From: Candidatus Niyogibacteria bacterium CG10_big_fil_rev_8_21_14_0_10_42_19
Lineage (GTDB): Bacteria; Patescibacteriota; Minisyncoccia; 1-14-0-10-42-19
Length of the DNA: 10,929 bases
Direction: 5' to 3'
Assembly: GCA_002774705.1 (NCBI GenBank)
Contig: PFCN01000042.1
Span: 1-10,929 of the forward strand
This document shows positions 1 to 6,176 of the stretch, in pieces; position 1 is the stretch's first letter, and each line of letters starts with the position of its first letter. A model generated the notes under the pieces. It ran no database searches. It was given only the letters and a program-made list of their open reading frames with translations, and had not been told where the DNA came from. Position numbers and translations under genes: made by a program.

Positions 1-240
1 TTTCCGGTAGAATTTAGCAACAACGCCTTAATCATAATGATTTTGGTTGGCCTTTGGACAATTCCATGGAAAGGAGTTGCTTTATGGAGGGCGGCTAAAC
101 GAGGCGAAAGAAATTGGTTTATAGCAATCTTAATATTGAATACGTTTGCTATCCTTGAAATTTTTTATATATTTGCGATTACCCGCAAACCGCCAAAAAA
201 TTCCGCGGTACCGGAAACCAAAAAAGACCCTTTAATTTAA
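1..240 (+). CDS. DUF5652-like small membrane protein, 5' end outside window
   Basis: The frame is open from base 1, and the first ATG inside the window is at 37. The residues before it (ending NNALII) are hydrophobic and continue the first membrane segment, so the true start is probably upstream and the gene is partial. Two hydrophobic stretches are visible: one around the IMILVGLWTIPWKGVALW region and one around FIAILILNTFAILEIFYIF. They are joined by a short basic loop (AAKRGERNW). The pattern PWKG-ALW-AA then WFI-ILI-NT-ILEI-YIF is what I recognise from DUF5652, a family common in Patescibacteria with no known function. The tail is short and charged (residues PPKNSAVPETKKDPLI). No terminator is obvious before the tRNA. 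Family assignment is by pattern only. Confidence 0.65.
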   Translation, partial: FPVEFSNNALIIMILVGLWTIPWKGVALWRAAKRGERNWFIAILILNTFAILEIFYIFAITRKPPKNSAVPETKKDPLI

Positions 241-278
241 TTATTGAAAAAACTTCTGCTCGTGATACCCTAAGCTTG

Positions 279-307
279 TTGGGATTTTAGTTTATGCCCC
301 CTACAAA
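279..307 (+). promoter_or_regulatory. Putative sigma70-type promoter for tRNA-Val
   Basis: TTGGGA at 279-284 and TACAAA at 302-307 are separated by exactly 17 bases. The predicted transcription start falls at about 313-315, at the first base of the tRNA. The match to TTGACA/TATAAT is only moderate, so position and spacing carry most of the weight. Confidence 0.4.
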
Positions 308-313
308 TTAATA

Positions 314-385
314 GCGCCCGTAGCTCAGTGGTAGAGCGCTTCGTTGACATCGAAGAGGCCCGAAGTTCAATCCTTCGCGGGCGCA
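314..385 (+). tRNA. tRNA-Val (GAC anticodon)
   Basis: A full cloverleaf of 72 nt folds by eye. The acceptor stem GCGCCCG (314-320) pairs with CGGGCGC (378-384), and the D stem GCTC/GAGC is 323-326/334-337. The anticodon stem CTTCG/CGAAG is 339-343/351-355, with loop TTGACAT giving anticodon GAC. The variable loop is AGGCC, and the T stem CGAAG/CTTCG encloses the loop TTCAATC. Discriminator A is at 385. The CCA end is not encoded (CAA follows), so it must be added after transcription. Anticodon GAC reads GUC/GUU, hence valine. The gene lies in the same region as valS, about 1.6 kb away, but with no evident co-transcription. Confidence 0.95.
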
Positions 386-553
386 CAAAATCAGTGTCTT
401 CATAATAAATTCTCGTTACGATTTAAACCAATACAAACCACTTTATCACCACGAACATCCGACGCATTATATCTTTTATCTATTATATTTAAGATTTATT
501 TCGGGATAATATCCTTTTTACACCAATCCACCCGGAGCGGCGGAATAAAAAAC

Positions 554-596
554 AATAGCCGAATTATTATTGTGGATTAATGATAATTCGGCTATT
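554..596 (+). terminator. Perfect 14-bp hairpin just before tsaD (terminator or 5' leader structure)
   Basis: AATAGCCGAATTAT (554-567) is exactly complementary to ATAATTCGGCTATT (583-596), with a 15-nt loop. On the + strand only a weak T-rich stretch (ATTATTT) follows. On the minus strand the hairpin is followed by a run of six T, which fits an intrinsic terminator better in that direction. It ends 8 bases before the tsaD ATG, so if transcribed with tsaD it would fold across the place where a ribosome binding site normally lies. Confidence 0.45.
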
Positions 597-604
597 ATTT
601 AACA

Positions 605-1852
605 ATGAAAATTCTGTCCATCGAAACCTCATGCGACGAAACCTCAATCGCAATCGTTGAATTTAAGGGTGCCAAAACCAACCCCGCAATCGAGGTTAAA
701 TCTCACATAATAACTTCGCAAGAAAAATTACACGCCAAGTTCGGAGGCGTGGTGCCGAACCTAGCCAAAAGAGAACATCAATTAAACCTCCCCCCGATAC
801 TTTTACAATCCTTAAAAGAGGCCAAACTATACAATGTAAAATTAAAAAATTGCGGCCCGAGAATGACCCCTTGGTCGCACCGACGCGGGCAAGTCTTGAG
901 GGAAAAATCAGAATTGCAATTAAAAATTCAAAATTTGGAAAAAATATTGGAACGCGAACCTGAACTGCTAAAAATTTTTAAAAAATATATTTTACCCATA
1001 AATCCCCCGAAAATTGACGCTATCGCCGTCACCCGCGGACCGGGACTTGAACCGGCTTTATGGGTAGGAATAAATTTCGCAAAAGCTCTCGGATATTTGT
1101 GGAAAAAACCGGTCATCCCCGTAAATCATATGGAGGGGCACATATTTTCGGCTCTAATTGAGCCGAAAAAATCAAAATTTGAAGTACGGGGCACGAAACA
1201 TAGAATCATTAATTTAAAATACCCTGCCATAGCCCTGCTGGTTAGCGGAGGACACACCGAACTCGTATACTTTAAAAAGCTTGGAAAATATAAGATCATC
1301 GGGGAAACTTTGGATGACGCCGCCGGAGAATCATTCGATAAGGTCGCGCGCCTTCTTGGTTTGGGGTATCCTGGAGGGCCAATCATCTCAAGGCTCGCCG
1401 ATAAAAGATCGGATGAAAAAATAAAGATCGTTCTGCCGAGGCCTATGATCCATTCCAAAAATTTCGATTTTTCGTTTTCGGGATTAAAAACCGCCGTATT
1501 ATATAAACTTGAAGAACTAAAAAAAAATTATCCCCTAAAAGAAATAAGGAGCGCCGTAGCGCGCGAATTTGAGAATGCCGCGGTAGAAGTTCTTGTCAAA
1601 AAAACCACGCGCGCGGCTTTCGCGTACAAAGTAAAAACGGTAATTATGGGAGGAGGCGTTTCAGCCAATAAAAAACTCCGCAAGGAGTTAAAAAACGCGC
1701 TTGAGAAAGAGACGCCTGGAGTTAATTTTTTTGCATCTAACTCCAAATTATCGGGAGACAATGCTCTCATCATTTCCCTCCCCGCGTTCGTAACCTGCAA
1801 AAAAATACCACCCGACAAAATAACAGCTGACGGCAATTTAAGATTGACTTGA
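605..1852 (+). CDS. tsaD: tRNA N6-adenosine threonylcarbamoyltransferase TsaD
   Basis: TsaD transfers the threonylcarbamoyl group from TC-AMP to A37 of tRNAs that read ANN codons (t6A), working in the cytoplasm with TsaB and TsaE. The 415-residue protein begins with the family signature IETSCDETS (residues 6-14). It has AKFGGVVPNLA-REH (45-58), the metal-binding HMEGH (H175, H179), SGGHTE (214-219), the long DDAAGESFDKVARLLGLGYPGGP region (237-259), FSFSGLKTA (289-297), GGGVSAN (349-355) and SGDNA with the third metal ligand D385. Two stretches are extra compared with E. coli TsaD. Residues about 73-135 contain the patescibacterial LEKILEREPELL insertion plus a GC-rich segment (83-99), and residues 190-205 form a basic, repeat-like segment. 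The start is fixed by the N-terminal signature. There is no Shine-Dalgarno sequence, and a 14-bp hairpin ends 8 nt upstream. The stop is UGA. Confidence 0.95.
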   Translation: MKILSIETSCDETSIAIVEFKGAKTNPAIEVKSHIITSQEKLHAKFGGVVPNLAKREHQLNLPPILLQSLKEAKLYNVKLKNCGPRMTPWSHRRGQVLREKSELQLKIQNLEKILEREPELLKIFKKYILPINPPKIDAIAVTRGPGLEPALWVGINFAKALGYLWKKPVIPVNHMEGHIFSALIEPKKSKFEVRGTKHRIINLKYPAIALLVSGGHTELVYFKKLGKYKIIGETLDDAAGESFDKVARLLGLGYPGGPIISRLADKRSDEKIKIVLPRPMIHSKNFDFSFSGLKTAVLYKLEELKKNYPLKEIRSAVAREFENAAVEVLVKKTTRAAFAYKVKTVIMGGGVSANKKLRKELKNALEKETPGVNFFASNSKLSGDNALIISLPAFVTCKKIPPDKITADGNLRLT

Positions 1853-1895
1853 TTTGTTTATATTATCACCGATAAAAAATAAGAGCGGTAATTGA

Positions 1896-1924
1896 TTGAA
1901 AACAATACGACAGTGCTGCATAAT
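1896..1924 (+). promoter_or_regulatory. Putative sigma70-type promoter for the valS-protease-hsp20 run
   Basis: TTGAAA at 1896-1901 and CATAAT at 1919-1924 are 17 bases apart. The predicted transcription start is near 1930-1932, only about 8 bases before the valS ATG, so the 5' leader would be very short. No purine-rich ribosome binding site is visible in that gap, which agrees with near-leaderless initiation. Confidence 0.55.
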
Positions 1925-1938
1925 TAAATTACAAATCT

Positions 1939-4128
1939 ATGCGCGAACTCGCCCCACAATACGACCCAAAAGAGGTTGAGGATAAGATTTATAAAATATG
2001 GGAAAAATCCGGTTATCTTAATCCGGACAATTTGCCTTCAAAAAATAAAAAGCCGTTCACCATAACCGTCCCCCCTCCGAATATCACCGGATCCCTTCAT
2101 ATTGGACACGCCCTTAACGCGACGATACAGGATATTATCATCAGAAAAAAAAGAATGGAGGGCTTCAAAACCTTATGGCTCCCGGGGACAGACCATGCCG
2201 GCATCGCCACTCAAAATGTCGTTGAAAAAGAACTCAAAAAAGAAGGGCTAACGCGGCACGATATCGGCAAAGATAAACTTATCGAAAAAATTTGGCAATG
2301 GAAAGAAAAATACGGCGATACGATCTTAAATCAATTTAAAAAATTAGGCTCATCCATGGATTGGTCGCGCGTGCGATTTACTATGGACAAGGAATATCAA
2401 GAAGCGGTCAAAACCGCCTTCTTTCATTATTATGAAAAAGGTTTGATCTATCGGGCAGAAAGAGTGATTAATTGGTGCCAAAGATGCGCGACATCCCTTT
2501 CGGACCTTGAGCTTGAATATAAAGAAGCCGACAGTAATTTGTGGTTTATCAAATACCCCTTAGTTAAAAATTCTGAACCCAAAATCCAAAATACAAAAGA
2601 GGAATATATTATTGTCGCGACAACAAGACCGGAGACAATGCTCGGGGATACGGCTGTTGCGGTAAATCCTAAAGACGAACGCTATAAACATCTTGTTGGG
2701 AGGAATCTTCTTCTACCGATACAAAATAGAGAGATTCCGATAATAGCCGATGAAAAAATAGAGATAGAATTCGGAACTGGGGCAGTAAAAGTTACGCCCG
2801 CGCACGACCTTCTTGACGCCGATATTGGCGAACGCCATAAATTACCGATACTCAAAGTTATAGGACAAAACGGAAGGATGACGGATGGCGCGGGAAAAAT
2901 ATGCGAGGGTTTGAAAATTTCCGAATGCCGTAAAAAAGTAGTCGAAGAACTGCAAAAACTTAATTTGATTGACAAAATAGAGCCCTATAAACATAGCATT
3001 GCCCGATGCTACCGCTGCAATACAATTATCGAAGCTTTGCCAAGCATGCAATGGTTCTTAAAAATGGACGAGTTGGCAAAAAAAGCGATGGAATCGGTCA
3101 AATCCGGAAAAGTAAAATTCCACCCCAAACGCTGGGAAAAAATATATTTTGACTGGCTGAATAATATAAAAGATTGGACTATATCGAGGCAAATATGGTG
3201 GGGACACCGGATTCCTGTTTTTTATCCTAACGAAAAACAGGAAAAAATCCGAAATCCAAAATCCGAAATCCGAAATAAATCGGAAATATATGTCGGGAAT
3301 AGTCCACCAAAAAACTACACTCAATCCGACGACGTACTTGACACATGGTTCTCGTCAGCTCTGTGGCCCCTGGCAACACTCGGCTGGCCCGACAAAACAG
3401 AAGACCTTAAAAATTTCTACCCGACGCAGGTTCTTTCGACCGCGCGCGACATAATCAATCTCTGGGTTTCTCGGATGATCTTTTCCGGCGTAGAATTAGC
3501 CGGGAAAGAACCGTTCGAAGACATTATTATTCACGCGACCATTTTAACTAAAGAAGGAAAAAGAATGTCAAAATCACTCGGCACCGGCATAGACCCGATG
3601 GACCTGATCGAAAAATACGGCGCGGATGCCACCCGCTTCGGCCTCATCTGGCAGCAAATGGGCGGGCAGGACATCCATTGGGCCGAAGAACACGTAATTG
3701 CCGGAAAAAAATTCTGCAATAAGCTCTGGAACTCGACCCGATTCGTTCTTATGCGAAACGGTGAAAAAGAACATGACAATCTAAAACCGAAAGCGCTTAC
3801 TGATGCCGATAAACATATCCTCGCCGTTTTCGAAAAAGCCAAGAAAGACGCGAATAAATATATTGAAAAATACGAATTCGGACAAGCCCTGCACATTTTA
3901 TACGATTTTTATTGGCATGAATTTTGCGATATCTACATAGAAAATTCGAAAAAACAGACCGAAAATGATAAAATAATAGAGAACACCCGCATACTTCTTG
4001 CGCACATTCTTTCCGAGTCTCTGAAGTTGATGCATCCATTCATACCTTATATTACCGAACAGCTCTGGGAAGTTCTGCCTATAAAAAAGAAAGATCTCCT
4101 GATTGTCGAAGGGTGGCCCGCCAAATGA
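1939..4128 (+). CDS. valS: Valine--tRNA ligase (ValRS), short form
   Basis: ValRS charges tRNA-Val with valine and hydrolyses mischarged Thr-tRNA in its CP1 editing domain. Seen here: PPPNITGSLHIGHALN with the class I HIGH box at residues 54-57; LPGTDHAGIATQ (81-92); Cys pairs C180/C183 and C357/C360; the editing motif TTRPETMLGDTAVAVNP (228-244) and AHD (288-290); DVLDTWFSSALWP (465-477); and KRMSKS (541-546). The N-terminus MRELAPQYDPKEVE-KIY-IWE matches the family start, so the ATG at 1939 is secure. At 729 residues the protein is much shorter than the roughly 870-950 of most bacterial ValRS. It ends at VEGWPAK, at the end of the anticodon-binding domain, without the C-terminal coiled-coil arm. 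Repeat-like insertions occur at about 210-221 (KNSEPKIQNTKE) and 431-453 (contains IRNPKSEIRN). The latter occupies the place where other ValRS often have a second cysteine-containing segment. The stop overlaps the next start (ATGA). Confidence 0.95.
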   Translation: MRELAPQYDPKEVEDKIYKIWEKSGYLNPDNLPSKNKKPFTITVPPPNITGSLHIGHALNATIQDIIIRKKRMEGFKTLWLPGTDHAGIATQNVVEKELKKEGLTRHDIGKDKLIEKIWQWKEKYGDTILNQFKKLGSSMDWSRVRFTMDKEYQEAVKTAFFHYYEKGLIYRAERVINWCQRCATSLSDLELEYKEADSNLWFIKYPLVKNSEPKIQNTKEEYIIVATTRPETMLGDTAVAVNPKDERYKHLVGRNLLLPIQNREIPIIADEKIEIEFGTGAVKVTPAHDLLDADIGERHKLPILKVIGQNGRMTDGAGKICEGLKISECRKKVVEELQKLNLIDKIEPYKHSIARCYRCNTIIEALPSMQWFLKMDELAKKAMESVKSGKVKFHPKRWEKIYFDWLNNIKDWTISRQIWWGHRIPVFYPNEKQEKIRNPKSEIRNKSEIYVGNSPPKNYTQSDDVLDTWFSSALWPLATLGWPDKTEDLKNFYPTQVLSTARDIINLWVSRMIFSGVELAGKEPFEDIIIHATILTKEGKRMSKSLGTGIDPMDLIEKYGADATRFGLIWQQMGGQDIHWAEEHVIAGKKFCNKLWNSTRFVLMRNGEKEHDNLKPKALTDADKHILAVFEKAKKDANKYIEKYEFGQALHILYDFYWHEFCDIYIENSKKQTENDKIIENTRILLAHILSESLKLMHPFIPYITEQLWEVLPIKKKDLLIVEGWPAK

Positions 4129-4856
4129 ACCAAGCCCTATTAACTTCTTCATATTTTATTTACGCTACCCTTGGCGGATTGCTTTCCGCTGTTGTTTGGT
4201 TGTGGTTTTGGCTTAAAGAAGACCCGCACCCGGAACCGAAACGAGTATTAATAAGAACTTTTTTTACCGGAGTTTTGGTTCTTCCTATCGCTCTTTTTTT
4301 GGAAGAGGTCTTTTTTGAAGGGGGAGTTAATCTGGGTTTTATAGCTAAAAACAGTTTCCATTTCTGGATACTTTTTGTTTGGGCGGGGATCGAGGAGATC
4401 GCTAAATATTCAGCGGCTTATTGGGCCGCCCTTATCCGTCCCGGATTTGATGAGCCGATCGACGCGCCTATTTATCTTATCACCGCCGCGCTTGGGTTTG
4501 CCGCCTTTGAAAATAGTATTTTTCTTTTCAAAGCTTTCCGGGAAGGTTTTGCGGCATTTGAAGGGCCGATGCTCGGCCTAATAACAAGCCAGCTTAGATT
4601 TATCGGGGCGACTCTCCTCCACGTGACCACTTCGGCAATAGTAGGAATAAGCATTGCCTATGCTTTTTTCCACCCCGAAAAAAGACACCGAAACGTGATA
4701 GGGGGCCTATTCACAGCGACTTTATTGCATACTTTCTTTAATTTCTTTATACTTAAAGAAGGAGGTGAAAAAGTCTTAATCATTTTCTTTGCCGTTTGGA
4801 TCACGGCAATTGCATTAATTTTCATATTAGAAAAAATTAAACGATTAAAAGTATAA
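4125..4856 (+). CDS. prsW: PrsW-family intramembrane protease
   Basis: This is a polytopic membrane protein of 243 residues with the landmarks of the PrsW family (related to the CPBP/Abi group of membrane peptidases). They are KEDPHPEPKR after the first membrane helix (31-40), EEIAK (E90, E91, K94), FAAFENSIF (E129, N130) and histidines in later helices (H166 in LLHVTTSAIVG, H202 in LLHTFFNFF). In Bacillus, PrsW performs site-1 cleavage of the anti-sigma factor RsiW. The substrate here is unknown, and no anti-sigma factor lies nearby. A GTG at 4113 is in frame, but I prefer the ATG at 4125: it overlaps the valS stop as ATGA, a normal arrangement for translational coupling, and it directly precedes the hydrophobic N-terminus. 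Six to eight membrane segments are visible. The hsp20 gene follows after 2 nt, suggesting co-transcription and a possible link to envelope or protein-folding stress, which is inference. Confidence 0.85.
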   Translation: MNQALLTSSYFIYATLGGLLSAVVWLWFWLKEDPHPEPKRVLIRTFFTGVLVLPIALFLEEVFFEGGVNLGFIAKNSFHFWILFVWAGIEEIAKYSAAYWAALIRPGFDEPIDAPIYLITAALGFAAFENSIFLFKAFREGFAAFEGPMLGLITSQLRFIGATLLHVTTSAIVGISIAYAFFHPEKRHRNVIGGLFTATLLHTFFNFFILKEGGEKVLIIFFAVWITAIALIFILEKIKRLKV

Positions 4857-4858
4857 TT

Positions 4859-5326
4859 ATGACCTACAAAAGATCATTTTTTGAAAGATTAACGGGGGGC
4901 GTTCCGGTGGAGAGCGAGGAGCAACTTTATCATCCAGAGGACAAAATCGAAATAAATGAACCTATCGAGACCGAACCATCTATCAGCGAAGAAGAGGCCG
5001 AATTATCGGTAGATATGTACCATACTCCCGAAGACATCGTCATACAAACTATGGTCGCCGGAGTAAGGCCCGATGAGTTAGATGTTTCGATAACCCAAGA
5101 CATGGTCAACATAAAAGGCAAGCGCGCCCGGGTACACGAAGCATCTCATGACAACTTTTTTTATAAAGAACTTTACTGGGGGTCTTTCAGTAGATCTATT
5201 CTTCTACCCCAAGAAGTCGATGCCGAAGAAGCCCAAGCCACAATAAAACACGGCATACTCTCCATTAAAATGCCTAAGTTGGATAAAACAAGAGTCCAGA
5301 AAATTAAAATAAGATCCGAATCTTAA
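4859..5326 (+). CDS. Hsp20/alpha-crystallin family small heat-shock protein
   Basis: Small heat-shock proteins are ATP-independent holdases that bind unfolding proteins in the cytoplasm as oligomers. The 155-residue product has a variable acidic N-terminal arm (about 1-50, including a Glu-rich stretch near 36-50) and an alpha-crystallin domain from about 50 to 148. The domain shows ELSVDMYHTPEDIVIQTMVAGV (a typical domain opening), V-PDELDVSI, VNIKGKR, FYKELYWGSFSRSI-LP and the closing IKHGILSIKMPK. The last matches the family A-x-x-x-n-GvL-i pattern, with isoleucine in place of the usual leucine (GIL). The tail lacks a clear I-x-I/V anchoring motif, although VQKIKI lies near the end. The ATG is 2 bases after the stop of the protease gene and lacks a strong Shine-Dalgarno sequence, which suggests coupled translation. 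A clear terminator closes the run 2 bases beyond the stop codon. Confidence 0.93.
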   Translation: MTYKRSFFERLTGGVPVESEEQLYHPEDKIEINEPIETEPSISEEEAELSVDMYHTPEDIVIQTMVAGVRPDELDVSITQDMVNIKGKRARVHEASHDNFFYKELYWGSFSRSILLPQEVDAEEAQATIKHGILSIKMPKLDKTRVQKIKIRSES

Positions 5327-5328
5327 AT

Positions 5329-5357
5329 AAAAAATCCCGGCGCAACCGGGATTTTTT
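5329..5357. terminator. Bidirectional intrinsic terminator between hsp20 and the hydrolase gene
   Basis: AAAAAATCCCGG (5329-5340) pairs over 12 bases with CCGGGATTTTTT (5346-5357) around the loop CGCAA. The GC-rich stem core is flanked by A and T runs on opposite sides, so it can end transcription of hsp20 from the left and of the convergent hydrolase gene from the right. The hairpin core is identical over 16 bases to a hairpin inside the tRNA-Phe intron (6352-6367). Confidence 0.9.
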
Positions 5358-5383
5358 ATTGTATCTTTTTAATTTTTAAGCAA

Positions 5384-5963
5384 TCAAATTTTTTCTCCGG
5401 AAATTTCAAGCACGGCATCAAGCGCTGACGGCAGTTTTTTAACTCCTGCGTCATCACTAAAGTGTCCTTTTTTGTGCTCTACGTAAGTATGCGCGCCTAA
5501 ACGTTTTCCAAATAGTTCTTTATCTCCCAAATCAACATCGGGGTCATCATCCGAAAAAATAGCTATAATCTTACTGGCGTTTTGTTTTATCTTATCATAA
5601 TCCATTAACGACTCGAGCCAGGGTTTTGCGATCTCTTTTTCTTCATCTGTAGTAAGATGTAATAATCTGAAAAATCCCGCGATACACACGATCCCGCCTA
5701 TCGGTTTTCGAAGTTGTCCAACATAACGCAGTATGGCTTGGCATCCGATACTATGCCCGACAAAATACGTATTTTCGTCGGCCTGATCAACAAGTTTCGC
5801 TAAAAACGGAACCCAGATTTCAATTTTGGGCTCCTCAGAGTTAGGCATTGAAGGCACCTGAACGGCAAAACCCCATTTCCCCAGTTCTTTTTTTTAACCA
5901 TCCAAACCAACAACTTTGAGGGTGGCCATCCCACCCATGAATTATAAAAACTCTTTTTTCCAT
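5384..5963 (-). pseudogene. RBBP9/YdeN-type alpha/beta serine hydrolase, interrupted by a +1 frameshift
   Basis: The intact downstream part (from 5857) shows the serine hydrolase nucleophile elbow GHSIGC, an acid region SDDDPDV and a C-terminal histidine in KKGHFSDD. Together these make a Ser-Asp-His triad in the order typical of the RBBP9/YdeN family, whose substrates are mostly unknown. Reading the minus strand upstream, the expected N-terminus MEKRVFIIHGWDGHPQ is present from the ATG at 5961-5963. It runs as WFGWLKK into an A8 run (T8 at 5888-5895 on the + strand) and then leaves frame, with a stop soon after. With seven A instead of eight, the frame continues as KELGKWGFAVQVPSMPNSEEP and the protein would be a normal 192 residues. 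So the gene carries one extra base in a homopolymer: a real pseudogene, a sequencing or assembly error, or a slippage site. A stand-alone start at the internal ATG (5857) would lack the first strand and oxyanion region (HGW), so it is unlikely to be functional. No Shine-Dalgarno is seen at 5963. Confidence 0.85.
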
Positions 5964-6138
5964 AAATTATTTTAAATAAGATTTAATAATTTCTAATTTT
6001 TATTTAACAATATTCTAAAAAACCTTAAAACGTAATTTTAATGCTTGGTTTTTATCCGTTCTCATAATTGTTATATATCCTATAATATAAATTGTAGCGC
6101 ATTAGTTCCGTTTTCCAAGATAAACCAACCAATTAATA

Positions 6139-6167
6139 TTGTTATTAGGGATACAATCTGTTATATT
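6139..6167 (+). promoter_or_regulatory. Putative sigma70-type promoter for tRNA-Phe
   Basis: TTGTTA (6139-6144) and TATATT (6162-6167) have a 17-base spacer. The predicted start is about 6174, just ahead of the mature tRNA 5' end at 6177. The surrounding 200 bases are very AT-rich, so matches by chance are easier here, but the spacing and position relative to the tRNA are right. Confidence 0.5.
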
Positions 6168-6176
6168 TCACATAAT

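Noticed and set aside
344..580. 78-codon + strand open frame starting within tRNA-Val
   Set aside because: It begins inside the anticodon loop of the tRNA, runs through AT-rich spacer and into the hairpin arm, and has no ribosome site or family resemblance.
4113..4127. GTG at 4113 as start of the PrsW-like protein
   Set aside because: The ATG at 4125 overlaps the valS stop as ATGA and immediately precedes the hydrophobic segment. The four extra residues add nothing recognisable.
605..4128. Recoded UGA (glycine) as in SR1/Gracilibacteria
   Set aside because: UGA closes tsaD and valS at sensible protein ends, so the standard bacterial code applies.
5884..5900. dnaX-type -1 programmed frameshift in the hydrolase gene
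   Set aside because: The A-run looks slippery, but a -1 shift leads to the wrong frame. Only +1, -2 or transcript loss of one A restores the downstream frame.
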